Counted from the stretch's first letter, positions 36,001 to 43,211 are shown. The stretch: 64,000 nucleotides of DNA from Anaerolineae bacterium (GCA_013178015.1 JABLXR010000013.1:1-64000), one strand, 5' to 3'. Program-made: numbers and translations. The notes: generated by a model not told the origin, from the sequence alone.

Positions 36001-37090
36001 GTTCTACGCCCACGAGCGCATGGAGCACCCCGCCTTCGTCAGCACCGGCACCACTCTCGTCAAGGTGACGCTAGGAGCCATCATTCTGCTAGCCGGGGGC
36101 GGCTTCGTGGGGCTGGCCTTCGCTTCCATTGCCAGCAACCTCTTCACCGTGCTAGTGCTCGGCTACCTGCTGACGCGGGACTACTTCCGGCCCACGGTCT
36201 CCCTCGAGCGAGGCTTTGCGTCGGGCATGGCCCGCGAGTCCTTTCCCCTGATGATCAACCACCTGCTGGCGACGGTGTTCTTCCAGGTGGACGTTCTGCT
36301 CCTCCAGCCTATGCGGGGAAGCGTCGAGGTCGGCTACTATGGCGCCGCCTACCGATACATTCGCGGGCTGGACATCATCCCGGGGTACTTCACCATGGCC
36401 CTGTTCCCGGTCATGTCGCGCTACGCCCGGTCGGCGCGGGAGTCGCTTCAGCGTGCCTACCGGCTCTCCCTGCGGCTGCTCTTCCTGGTGAGCATCCCCC
36501 TGGCCCTGGGCACCACCTTCATCGCCCGGGAGCTTATCCTCATACTGGCCGGCCCGCAGTATCTGCCCCATTCCGTCCTGGCGCTCCAGATTCTCATCTG
36601 GTACATGCCTCTGGGCTTCGTTAACAGCGTCACCCAGTACGTGCTCATCGCCCTGGACGAGCAACGCTACCTCACTCGCGCCTTCGTCATCGGGGTGAGC
36701 TTCAACCTGCTGGCCAACCTGGCGACCATCCCCCTGTTCGGCTACCGGGCGGCAGCCGCCGTCACCGTCCTCTCCGAGCTGGCCCTGCTCATCCCCTTCA
36801 TGCGCCGCGTCTATCGCCACCTCGATCCCCTACCGTGGCTGGACCTCGTCTGGCGGCCGGCGGTGGCGACCCTGGTGATGGGCTTGGCCCTGCAATTACT
36901 GCGAAGATGGGGGGCTCCCTGGCCCGCCCTCATCCCAGCGGGTGCGGCCGTTTATGCCGCAGCTCTTCTGCCCCTGGGAGCCACGCGAGCGGCGGACATG
37001 GGCTTGGTCCTGAGCCTGTTCCGGCGTAGGCTGGCAGGCGCTGCCCTCAACGCGGAGCCGACCCCGGCCGGCTCCGAGCCAGGCGCCTAA
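33017..37090 (+). CDS. YfhO-type GT-C membrane protein fused to an oligosaccharide flippase
   Basis: A single 1357-residue frame with two complete families. Residues 1-855 match YfhO-like bacterial membrane proteins: an N-terminal helix, an acidic loop region (LVPADNLLAWEPW), about 12 membrane segments, a soluble region and a last helix at about 835-850. Residues about 865-1340 match MOP-superfamily oligosaccharide flippases (Wzx/RfbX-like), with about 12 to 14 segments, LGPAGAGDYQFAVTF at the start and a GYYGAAYR stretch midway. YfhO proteins are proposed to transfer sugars from polyprenyl phosphate. The fusion would join sugar transfer and translocation. The start is GTG 33017, four bases after the previous stop. 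Confidence 0.88.
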   Translation: MNRRSDVFAIAVLALLPFLFFWPVVFGGRTLVPADNLLAWEPWRSAAPAGASLVPHNELLSDLVLENYVWKLFLRRCLDQGELPLWNPLIFTGVPFLAAGQHSALYPFSLLFYVFPLPQVYGVFSALQLSLAAVGMYLFTRAIGVRPGGAFVAGAAYAFSSFMVVSVAFTMMIAAAAWLPWCLLALEMLVRRGTELGAGLRAGVPWLVAGATFLGLQVLAGHVEITYYVLLVMGLYTAWRLAQEWRRRRSLPWRPALLAAAVPALGLTLGAVQLLPLYELVQTNFRSGASGYQVTYEDVIGWAYPLRQAATFVVPDLYGNPSIHSYLDVMSLRITPITHNALGEPMTEVAWGKGLPSWKNYVEAGSYVGILPLLLALPAIVAPRTRRQALFFALLAGASLLLVFGTPLYRLLFLLPGVDQLHSPFRWVFPYTFSLAALAGLGLTVVADPGERAGRRAGRIIGLLAVGGGLAGLGLLLLVLVLPGPFVSLADRLLASSELTRRAFADGRMLVSYQYRNGLILALSLLGGGTALLAAIRGWTWHSRRLWPAAAGAVLVADLFAIGHGFYPRADPQLLQVTPPVIRFLQEDTEPWRLTTFIGPGEKPLNANGAMLYGLEDIRGYDSIIPRQYVEFMGLVEVQDELLYNRIAPLSEPESLDSPLLDLLNVRYVLSSQPIDRPGYELAYRGELLVYRNLDHLPRAFALTRARRVPGDQLHQALAQADPRAEVLLEGPDAELGEAEGELLPVSILQREATEVLLRASLPRPAWVVLTDAHFEGWRAYVRPFGSEEPEEQRPIERAYGAFRAVELAAGDWEIRFRYMPRSFQVGLYLSFIAAVALLLLALAWLWGRYYRREGEEQTVRRVAKNSLTPMSLSLLNKLIDMAFAMLMLRLLGPAGAGDYQFAVTFIGYFEILVRFGLGTLITREVAREPEQGRRFLGNALGVRLLLWLGSLPLMALLLAAYVLWTGLTPEVVAAVAVFSVAVFLGNVADALSAVFYAHERMEHPAFVSTGTTLVKVTLGAIILLAGGGFVGLAFASIASNLFTVLVLGYLLTRDYFRPTVSLERGFASGMARESFPLMINHLLATVFFQVDVLLLQPMRGSVEVGYYGAAYRYIRGLDIIPGYFTMALFPVMSRYARSARESLQRAYRLSLRLLFLVSIPLALGTTFIARELILILAGPQYLPHSVLALQILIWYMPLGFVNSVTQYVLIALDEQRYLTRAFVIGVSFNLLANLATIPLFGYRAAAAVTVLSELALLIPFMRRVYRHLDPLPWLDLVWRPAVATLVMGLALQLLRRWGAPWPALIPAGAAVYAAALLPLGATRAADMGLVLSLFRRRLAGAALNAEPTPAGSEPGA

Positions 37091-37094
37091 GGCC

Positions 37095-37988
37095 GTGGAC
37101 GCCCGTTGCAGTACCTCGGTCCACTTGACAGGTGGACGCGGAGCCCGTAGCTTTGCCTGTATGCCGCAGGATTCGCCGTCGTCCCAGGATTGGTGGCAGT
37201 ATCCGCCCTGGCTGCAGCAAGTCGCCGAGAGGGCAAAGGGCCTCAAGGTAGGTGGCAACCTCATCTATCGTCGGGCGACCGCAAGCACCAATGACGACGT
37301 GCGTCAGCTGGCGCTGAAAGGGGCCCCGGAAGGGCTAGTGGTCCTGGCTGACGAGCAGACGCACGGGCGGGGGCGCCTGGGTCGGCCGTGGCTGGCCCCC
37401 GCCGAAAGCTCGCTGCTCCTGTCGGTATTGTTCCGGCACCCTCTGCCCATGAGCGAGACGGCCCAGCTCACCATGCTGGTGGGGTTGGCCGCGCTGGAGA
37501 GCATCGAAGTGACTCTGGGCCTCCGGTGTGCGCTCAAGTGGCCGAACGACGTAATGCTGGGGGATCGCAAGCTCGGTGGTATACTGGCCGAGACCGAAGC
37601 CTGGGGACACCGCCTGCGCTGGGCCGTGGTCGGCCTGGGGCTCAACGTCAACGTGGACTTCAGCTCCTACCCGGAGCTCCAATCGGTAGCTACCAGCCTC
37701 CGCGAGGCTACCGGTGAGGAGGTGGACCGGGGGGAACTTTTGCTAGCGCTTCTGCGGGCGTTGAGCCGCCGCTATGCCCAGCTGGTGGACGGCGCCTCCC
37801 CAGTGGAGGAGTGGCAGTCGCGCCTGTGTACCCTGGGCCGGCGGGTGACCGTGGAATCGAGCAACGAGCGGTTCTCGGGAACGGCGGACTTCGTCACCCC
37901 GGAAGGCAGTCTCTTCGTGCGGCTGGATGACGGCACGCGGCGAGAGGTGCTGGCGGGAGACGTGAAGCTCCGCAGCCAGTTGGAGTGA
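37095..37988 (+). CDS. birA: Biotin-[acetyl-CoA-carboxylase] ligase (no HTH domain)
   Basis: A biotin protein ligase that forms biotinyl-AMP and attaches biotin to carboxylase carrier proteins. Motifs: ATASTNDDVRQLA, the biotin/AMP loop GRGRLGRPW, KWPNDVMLGDRKLGGIL, and GLGLNVNV. The C-terminal SH3-like domain ends in REVLAGDVKL. The N-terminal DNA-binding domain of E. coli BirA is absent, so it is monofunctional. I use GTG 37095 (297 residues), which shares the junction TAAGGCCGTG with the previous gene pair. ATG 37161 (275 residues) is an alternative and fits the family N-terminus slightly better. Confidence 0.92.
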   Translation: MDARCSTSVHLTGGRGARSFACMPQDSPSSQDWWQYPPWLQQVAERAKGLKVGGNLIYRRATASTNDDVRQLALKGAPEGLVVLADEQTHGRGRLGRPWLAPAESSLLLSVLFRHPLPMSETAQLTMLVGLAALESIEVTLGLRCALKWPNDVMLGDRKLGGILAETEAWGHRLRWAVVGLGLNVNVDFSSYPELQSVATSLREATGEEVDRGELLLALLRALSRRYAQLVDGASPVEEWQSRLCTLGRRVTVESSNERFSGTADFVTPEGSLFVRLDDGTRREVLAGDVKLRSQLE

Positions 37989-37998
37989 GGTGCGCCGA

Positions 37999-38112
37999 AT
38001 GTTCCGCTATCTTGAGAAGCGTCATTGGTTCTTCATCTCGCTCCTGGTCTTCCTCAACGTGGCCGTATTCGGCTGCGTGCTCCTCATCCTGCTCAACAAG
38101 GTAGCCTTCTAG
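37999..38112 (+). CDS. Small 37-residue membrane peptide
   Basis: A short frame, MFRYLEKRHWFFISLLVFLN and on to a single hydrophobic helix with a basic N-terminus and the ending LLNKVAF. The predicted topology is a single transmembrane segment with the N-terminus inside. ATG 37999 follows GAGGTG with about seven bases spacing. It lies 10 bp after birA in the same direction, so it is probably co-transcribed. No family is recognised. The SD, a clean helix and the tight spacing support real translation. Confidence 0.6.
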   Translation: MFRYLEKRHWFFISLLVFLNVAVFGCVLLILLNKVAF

Positions 38113-38210
38113 CAGGCTGACGGATGGTGGACGGCGGATAGAGGCTGGGAGGAGTAGACTGCCGGCTATTCGGAGCCGTCTGCCACTCACTATCTCCACA
38201 AGGTGAAGAC

Positions 38211-39152
38211 ATGAGCGATGCGGCTGTGGGCGAGAAGAAAGCCGTGGTGGTAGGTGCTGCGTGCATAGATATCCGTGGGCAGGCCCGCGGCGCCCTGGTC
38301 GCCGGCACTTCTAACCCAGGCGTCATCCGGTTGACTGTGGGGGGAGTGGGCCGGAACATCGCCGAAGCCTTGGGGCGGCTGGGCGTGCCGGTGTCGCTCA
38401 TCAGCGCTGTGGGGGACGACGACTGGGGACGCGACATCCTCCGTCGCACCGAAGCTGGCGGGGTGGACGTGCGGTACGTTCGGGTATGCCCTGCCGAGAG
38501 ATCGGCTGCCTACCTGGCCGTGTTCGATGAGGCGGCCCAACGAGTGGTCTCCATTGACAACATGGATCTGATGCGCCGGGTTGACGGCCGCTACCTGTCC
38601 AGCTTGCGCCCCCTCTTCGCCCAGGCGAGCATAGCGGTGGTGGACGGTAACCTCTCCAACGCCGCCCTCCAGTCTCTATTCCGCCTATCGGAGCGCTACC
38701 GCTTTCCCCTGGCCCTGGACCCGACTTCGGCCGTGCTGGCGGCTCGCCTGCGGCGACATCTGCACCGGTTCCATATGGTGACGCCCGACGTGGCCGAGGC
38801 GGAAGTCCTCTCGGGGATCAGCATCAACTCGGAGACGGACGCGGTGCTCGCCGCCCAGGCCATCGTGGCCGCCGGGGTGAAGGTGGCCATCGTCACCATG
38901 GCGGAGGAGGGCTCGGCCTACGCTACCTCCGAGACGTTCGGGAGGGTGCCCGCCATCCGCTGCGAGGTGGTGGACCGGATCGGCGTGGGCGACGTGCTGA
39001 CGGCCACCGTGGTCTTCGGCATACTGCACGACCTGCCGGTGGATGAGGCAGTGCGCATGGGGACGGCTGCTGCCGCCTACACCATCCGCTGCCCCGAGGC
39101 CGTGTGCCCCGACCTTAGCCTGGAGCTCCTGTACGACGCCATTGCCCCCTGA
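38211..39152 (+). CDS. PfkB-family carbohydrate kinase
   Basis: A 313-residue ribokinase-fold kinase. Motifs: an N-terminal GAACIDIRGQA strand, GGVGRNIAEALGRLG (PfkB signature 1 region), ALDPTSAVLA, TPDVAEAE, and the C-terminal anion hole and catalytic Asp in DRIGVGDVLTA. The canonical sequence is GAGD; here it is GVGD, with Asp retained. Overall the layout resembles pseudouridine kinases and nucleoside kinases, but no pseudouridine-5'-phosphate glycosidase is adjacent. It phosphorylates a sugar or nucleoside. It ends 15 bp before a strong hairpin. Confidence 0.85.
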   Translation: MSDAAVGEKKAVVVGAACIDIRGQARGALVAGTSNPGVIRLTVGGVGRNIAEALGRLGVPVSLISAVGDDDWGRDILRRTEAGGVDVRYVRVCPAERSAAYLAVFDEAAQRVVSIDNMDLMRRVDGRYLSSLRPLFAQASIAVVDGNLSNAALQSLFRLSERYRFPLALDPTSAVLAARLRRHLHRFHMVTPDVAEAEVLSGISINSETDAVLAAQAIVAAGVKVAIVTMAEEGSAYATSETFGRVPAIRCEVVDRIGVGDVLTATVVFGILHDLPVDEAVRMGTAAAAYTIRCPEAVCPDLSLELLYDAIAP

Positions 39153-39167
39153 AGGTTCGAGGAAACA

Positions 39168-39198
39168 GATGAGGGGGCGGTTGAACCGCCCCCTCATC
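39168..39198 (+). terminator. Perfect 15-bp hairpin after the PfkB gene
   Basis: GATGAGGGGGCGGTT, one unpaired base and its exact complement. It is 15 bp past the PfkB stop. There is no T-tract after it, so it may act as an mRNA 3' stabiliser rather than a strict terminator. Confidence 0.6.
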
Positions 39199-39204
39199 CA
39201 CCGT

Positions 39205-39255
39205 GGCTCCTCGGCGTCTACTTACGAAAGAACTCGGAGGTGACGCCGAGGAGCC
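39205..39255. repeat. Second long hairpin
   Basis: GGCTCCTCGGCGTC (39205-39218) and GACGCCGAGGAGCC (39242-39255) form a perfect 14-bp stem around a 23-nt loop. It lies seven bases after the first hairpin. A small minus-strand frame overlaps both arms. Confidence 0.6.
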
Positions 39256-39274
39256 GTAGTTCTGGTACTACCAT
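39218..39274 (-). CDS. Possible 18-residue peptide (minus strand)
   Basis: A minus-strand frame encoding MVVPELRLLGVTSEFFRK. Upstream lies a complete anti-SD match, AAGGAGGTGAT (minus strand, 39293-39283). Spacing to ATG 39274 is long (12 from GGAGG). A second frame begins at ATG 39284, directly against the SD, and gives a different 20-residue peptide ending at 39222. Both fall in the hairpin above. The SD is the main evidence that something is translated here; a structured regulatory RNA is an alternative. Confidence 0.3.
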   Translation of the reverse strand: MVVPELRLLGVTSEFFRK

Positions 39275-39299
39275 CCACTGGCATCACCTCCTTCGTTGT

Positions 39300-39728
39300 A
39301 GGATAGCCGCGTTGGGCGGGCCCCAGGCCCGCAACAAGAGCCAGTATGCCATACCGCCAGCATGAGGGCAAAGTGCACCTGGCTCCGCTGGCTTCCTATA
39401 ACGCCTCAGGATCGGGGCGATCGGTCCCGAGGCGAGCACCGCTGCTCAGGTCCTTCGCTGCGCTCAGACTACGAGCGCATCCCCCGACAGCATTGCCGCT
39501 AGAACTCCCCTGGAGGAGGGCGAGCGCCCAGGCGCGCCTTGCCTCACGTAGCAGCCGCGCCTGGGGGGCGTCCACTCGTCAAGAGGGACTTGAGGGACAT
39601 CGCCTTGCTCTCGTAGACGGCGGAAGACCGGGCTCTGAAAGCCTGTGTTGGCGGCGCCTACGCGGGACTACCCCATGTGACTGCCATCTGAACCCACTCG
39701 TCCCCCCGATCCGCAGCTCTTGGGCTTC
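39300..39728. other. Non-coding stretch before the selenocysteine tRNA
   Basis: About 430 bp with no frame that looks coding. It contains several GC-rich complementary segments (for example GCGCCCAGGCGCGCC near 39527 and GCGCCTGGGGGG near 39557). I looked for tmRNA, RNase P, SRP and 6S signatures and found none. Confidence 0.4.
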
Positions 39729-39757
39729 TTGACTGGGAAGGGCGGCTCACATAGAGT
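39729..39757 (+). promoter_or_regulatory. Promoter of the selenocysteine tRNA gene
   Basis: TTGACT (39729-39734) and TAGAGT (39752-39757) are spaced by 17 bp. The predicted start near 39764 is about five bases before the mature tRNA. Confidence 0.65.
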
Positions 39758-39768
39758 GAGATCATCAG

Positions 39769-39866
39769 GGGAGTGGATGGGCCCCGGTGGGCTCCGCGGT
39801 CTTCAAAACCGTCGGGGGCGCCCCACGAGGTTGCCCCGGTGGGTTCGACTCCCATGCACTCCCGCC
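39769..39866 (+). tRNA. selC: tRNA-Sec (anticodon TCA)
   Basis: A 98-nt tRNA with the special bacterial tRNA-Sec layout. The acceptor stem is GGGAGTG with CACTCCC plus an eighth position. There is a 6-bp D stem (GGGCCC, loop CGGT, GGGCTC), an anticodon loop CTTCAAA with TCA at 39803-39805, a long variable arm (about 39811-39834) and a T arm GTGGG-TTCGACT-CCCAT. It ends GCC; the final A of CCA is not encoded. It reads UGA as selenocysteine with SelA, SelB and SelD, none of which is in the window. The eighth acceptor pair is a mismatch by my fold. Confidence 0.9.
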
Positions 39867-40017
39867 TCCCTGCGGTGCATCGTGGTCCCCTGGCTTCTTC
39901 TAGCTGCAGAGCCAGCTCAGCCACTAGAGAGAGGCGCGCCCGTGCACCTGAGCGGGGTGACTGCACCTGCCCACCACGCGCAGAGGTCTGGGCCCGACGC
40001 CGACAAGGACGGGGTGC

Positions 40018-40224
40018 CTACCGCTTCTGGCGGCTGGGCCTGAGAGACTCTCGCGCCTCCGTGCCCGACCCCCGCCCCGCCAGCTCGGCCAGCCTGGCCT
40101 GCAGAACCTGGATCTGCTCTTCCTGCCAGGCGATGAGCGGTATGCTGCCGGCGGATAAGCCCCAGCAGCTTCTCTCGAGTCGCAGCCTCCGATCGTCTGC
40201 CCATTCACCATAGCCATGGCCCAT
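40018..40224 (-). CDS. Short hypothetical frame with coiled-coil stretch
   Basis: A 68-residue minus-strand frame. The middle, LIAWQEEQIQVLQARLAELA, is a strong heptad coiled coil similar in character to the leucine-zipper-like N-terminus of IS66-type transposases. No further transposase domain, inverted repeat or target duplication is seen. It may be a transposase remnant or a chance frame. Confidence 0.25.
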   Translation of the reverse strand: MGHGYGEWADDRRLRLERSCWGLSAGSIPLIAWQEEQIQVLQARLAELAGRGSGTEARESLRPSRQKR

Positions 40225-40568
40225 CTCGGGCCACAGCGCACAATTCCAGACTCGTCCCCCCGACCCTGACCGGTCACCACCGCCCCGGTTGCGGCCAGAC
40301 CAGACCAGTGTAGTATACCGGGGCTGAGTGTCCCTGCTTCATATCCGGAGACTCCCTCTACTGGCGGCCCAGTCGACTGTGGCTGTCGCCCGAAGGCATG
40401 GGGGACGCGCCCATCTGATCCTGCGGCTCCTGGCAGAATGGGCCCGGACCGCAGTCAGGGACCGATCCGTTCACGCGGCGCGCCCCTGGCCCGCCCCAAA
40501 GAGGAGGGCAGTCCTACCACAACAGTCCGTGCAGGCGCTACGGGTTGCGCTGCCAGCAGGAGGCCACT

Positions 40569-40766
40569 GTGGAACAGCTTGTCGAGCTCCTTCCTTTCCT
40601 GATTCCGCTGATAGTCCTGGAACTGGCGTTGATGGTGGTGGCCCTGGCCGATCTGCTGCGGCGGGAGCGCACCCGGAACCTTTCCAAAGGAGTCTGGATC
40701 CTCATCGTCGTCTTCATCCAGATCTTCGGTCCTATTGCCTACTTCCTGGCTGGTCGGGAGGAGTAG
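40569..40766 (+). CDS. PLDc_N-type two-helix membrane protein
   Basis: A 65-residue protein with two hydrophobic segments (about 8-30 and 43-60) joined by a basic turn LLRRERTRNLSKG, and GPIAYFLAGREE at the end. This matches the PLDc_N (phospholipase D nuclease N-terminal) membrane module found alone beside ABC exporters. It starts at GTG 40569, five bases after AGGAGG. The stop is one base before the ABC ATPase start. It is probably part of that exporter or a membrane partner for it. Confidence 0.8.
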   Translation: MEQLVELLPFLIPLIVLELALMVVALADLLRRERTRNLSKGVWILIVVFIQIFGPIAYFLAGREE

Positions 40767-40767
40767 C

Positions 40768-41700
40768 ATGGACGCCGTCCGCTGCGAGGACCTGCGCAAG
40801 CGATTCGGCCAGGTTCAGGCCCTGGATGGGCTCACGCTCAAGGTGCCCGAGGGCAGCGTCTACGGCTTCCTGGGGCCCAACGGCGCCGGGAAGACCACCA
40901 CCATCCGCATTCTGACCGGGCTGGCTCGTGCTACCAGCGGACGGGCCTGGGTGGCGGGGGTGGAGCTCACCGGCACGGGGGACGACATTGCCCACCGGAT
41001 CGGCTACCTCCCGGAGGAGCCCACCTTCTACGGCTGGATGACTCCCGCCGAGTACCTCGACTACGTGGGACAGGTGTTCCGCCTGCCCGGAGACGAGCGT
41101 CGCCGCCGCACCGCCGAGCTGCTGGACCTGGTGGGCCTGAGCGAGGTGGCCCGGCGTCGGGTGGCCGGCTTCTCCCGGGGCATGCGCCAGCGGCTGGGGG
41201 TGGCCCAGGCCCTGGTGAATCGGCCTCAGGTGCTGTTCCTGGATGAGCCCGCCAGCGCCCTCGACCCTGCCGGCCGGAGGGAGGTGCTGGAACTAGTCGA
41301 GCGCCTCCGCGGCAGCACCACCGTGTTTATGTCCACCCACATCCTCGCCGACGTGGAGCGCGTCTGCGATACGGTGGGCATCATCGCGCGGGGCAAAGTG
41401 GTGGCCGAAGCCGGACGGGAGGAGCTCCTCTCCCGCTACGTCGTGCCTGCCTTCGAGCTGGAGACGGTCCCCGAGGCCGCTCCGGCACTGGCCGGCTGGG
41501 CGGAGACGGCTCGGCAGGAGGACTGGGTGGATGCCGTGACGCTCGACGGCCACCGGGCTCGAGTGGCGGTGCACGACGTCCCCCGGGCCAGTGTGGACCT
41601 GCTGGCCTCGCTGGCGGCCGCTCGGTTGCCCCTGGTCCGCTATGAAATGGTGCGCCCTTCGCTGGAGGACGTGTTCCTCCGCCTGGTGAACCAGGAGTAG
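40768..41700 (+). CDS. ABC transporter ATP-binding protein
   Basis: A 310-residue ABC ATPase. Walker A GPNGAGKTTT, signature FSRGMRQRLGVAQAL, Walker B VLFLDEPASALDP and the switch His in MSTHIL are all present. The C-terminal 80 residues form the extra domain common to ABC-2 drug or lipid exporters. The start ATG 40768 follows GGGAGGAG. It forms an operon with the small membrane protein upstream and the permease three bases downstream. The exporter substrate is unknown. Confidence 0.93.
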   Translation: MDAVRCEDLRKRFGQVQALDGLTLKVPEGSVYGFLGPNGAGKTTTIRILTGLARATSGRAWVAGVELTGTGDDIAHRIGYLPEEPTFYGWMTPAEYLDYVGQVFRLPGDERRRRTAELLDLVGLSEVARRRVAGFSRGMRQRLGVAQALVNRPQVLFLDEPASALDPAGRREVLELVERLRGSTTVFMSTHILADVERVCDTVGIIARGKVVAEAGREELLSRYVVPAFELETVPEAAPALAGWAETARQEDWVDAVTLDGHRARVAVHDVPRASVDLLASLAAARLPLVRYEMVRPSLEDVFLRLVNQE

Positions 41701-41703
41701 GCT

Positions 41704-42459
41704 ATGTTCGCCGTATCGCTACGTAAGGAGATGCTGGAACAGTGGCGGTCTCGCCGGCTGCTCATCGTGGTAGTGGTGTTCGTCCTCTTCGGGCTGGCTT
41801 CGCCCCTCCTGGCTAAGATGACACCAGAGTTCTTCCGTCTGCTTCCTCAGGGCGACCAAATCGCCCGATTGCTGCCCCCGCCCACGCTGAGCGACGCTGT
41901 GGCCCAGTACCTGAAGAACCTGTTCCAGTTTGGTGTGCTTCTGGCCATCTTGCTCGCCATGGGCGCCGTGAGCCAGGAGAAAGAGCGGGGCACCGCCGCC
42001 CTCATTCTGGTGAAGCCCATGTCCCGGGGGGCCTTCCTGATGGGCAAGTTCGCCGCCATCGGCACGTCGTTCCTCATTGCGACGGTCCTGGCAGGCGCAG
42101 GTGCCTACTACTACACCGTGCTTCTATTCCGCGCTCCGCCGCTGGGAGGCTGGATCGCCCTCAACCTGCTTCTGCTCCTGGTCTGCCTGGTCTACGTAGC
42201 TCTGACCCTCTGGTTCAGCGCTCTGGCTCGGTCGCAGGTGACAGCCGCGGTGGCCGGCTTTGGCGCCATGCTGGTGCTGTCGCTGGCCGGCTCGCTGCCC
42301 GCCATCGGCACCCACCTGCCCCACGAGCTGATCAACTGGGGCAGCCGCCTGGTATTGGGCGGGTCCAAGCCGGCCTGGACGGCGCTGCTCTCCGCCTTGG
42401 TCCTCATCGCCGCTCCTCTGGCGCTGGGGTGGCTCAGCCTTTCACGCCAGGAGTTCTAG
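41704..42459 (+). CDS. ABC-2 type permease
   Basis: A 251-residue membrane protein with about six hydrophobic segments. It has the ABC-2 hallmark EKERGTAALILVKPMSRGAFLMGK in the first cytoplasmic loop. It pairs with the ATPase gene immediately upstream, three bases away. Together they probably form an export pump. Confidence 0.9.
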   Translation: MFAVSLRKEMLEQWRSRRLLIVVVVFVLFGLASPLLAKMTPEFFRLLPQGDQIARLLPPPTLSDAVAQYLKNLFQFGVLLAILLAMGAVSQEKERGTAALILVKPMSRGAFLMGKFAAIGTSFLIATVLAGAGAYYYTVLLFRAPPLGGWIALNLLLLLVCLVYVALTLWFSALARSQVTAAVAGFGAMLVLSLAGSLPAIGTHLPHELINWGSRLVLGGSKPAWTALLSALVLIAAPLALGWLSLSRQEF

Positions 42460-42519
42460 GTTGTGACGATACCGACGCGACCTAGGCCACTCCGCGATAC
42501 CAATCGAAGGGGGACAGCT

Positions 42520-43080
42520 GTGGAAGTCTTCATCGTACTGGGAAGCCGCAACCCTGAGGGACAGACGGCCCAGGCGGCCGACGCTCTGGCCGCGGGCGTG
42601 GCGGAACGGGGCGGGGAGGTGGAACGCGCCTTCCTTCCTCTGCTGGATATCCAGCGCTGTCGCCAGTGCAACGAGCGTGGCTGGGGACAATGCCGCGATG
42701 AGGGAAGCTGCGTCATCGAGGATGATTTCGCCGCCGTGGTGGACCGGATCCGGGCGGCGGACGCGGCCGTCTTCGTCACTCCCGTCTACTTCGGCGACCT
42801 AAGCGAATCCATGCGCGCTTTCACCGACCGCCTACGTCGTATCACTCGCCACGACCACGGTAAGGCCGGCGTCGAAGGTAAGCTGGCAGTCGGCATCTGC
42901 GTGGCCGGCGGTGGCGGCGGCGGGGCACCCAACTGCTGCCTCAGCCTGGAACGTACGCTCACCACCACCGGGTTCCGGCTGGTGGATGTCGTCCCAGTGC
43001 GGCGCCAGAACCTGACTCACAAGACGAGCGTGCTCCGGGCCACAGGCGCCTGGTTGGCCGCCGGCGCACCGGAGACCTGA
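42520..43080 (+). CDS. NAD(P)H-dependent FMN reductase / iron-sulfur flavoprotein-like
   Basis: A 186-residue flavodoxin-fold protein. GSRNPEGQT is the FMN phosphate loop and TPVYFGDLSESMRAFTDR the second flavin loop. Between them lies CRQCNERGWGQCRDEGSC, four Cys in a C-x2-C-x6-C-x5-C pattern. That resembles the cluster site of archaeal iron-sulfur flavoproteins, with wider spacing. I use GTG 42520, behind AAGGGGGA; the frame continues upstream to 42463. It probably reduces quinones, metals or a flavin-dependent partner. Confidence 0.8.
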   Translation: MEVFIVLGSRNPEGQTAQAADALAAGVAERGGEVERAFLPLLDIQRCRQCNERGWGQCRDEGSCVIEDDFAAVVDRIRAADAAVFVTPVYFGDLSESMRAFTDRLRRITRHDHGKAGVEGKLAVGICVAGGGGGGAPNCCLSLERTLTTTGFRLVDVVPVRRQNLTHKTSVLRATGAWLAAGAPET

Positions 43081-43100
43081 CCGTCAAGAGAGCAACAGAA

Positions 43101-43201
43101 AGCTGATGAGACGCCGATACTACGCTGATTCACGCTGATCAGAAGGAGATAATATCAAAGGATCGGCGTAGATCAGCGTCCCATCAACGTGATCAGCGTT
43201 C
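43101..43201. repeat. GATCAGCGT repeat cluster
   Basis: Multiple forward and inverted copies of the 10-mer GATCAGCGTT and its variants (ACGCTGATTCACGCTGATC, GATCAGCGTC, GATCAGCGTT) lie just downstream of the SMP-30 gene. The same element occurs near 49305-49334 and 54448-54489. Confidence 0.7.
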
Positions 43202-43211
43202 CGTTGCCCTG

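Noticed and set aside
39300-39728. tmRNA, RNase P, SRP or 6S RNA gene
   Set aside because: None of the conserved blocks of these RNAs is present on either strand.
40018-40224. Insertion sequence remnant
   Set aside because: Only a coiled-coil frame resembles an IS66-type N-terminus; no transposase core, inverted repeats or target duplication.
42520-43080. Selenoprotein candidate near the tRNA-Sec gene
   Set aside because: The reductase has ordinary Cys codons and no in-frame TGA; no selenoprotein is visible in the window.
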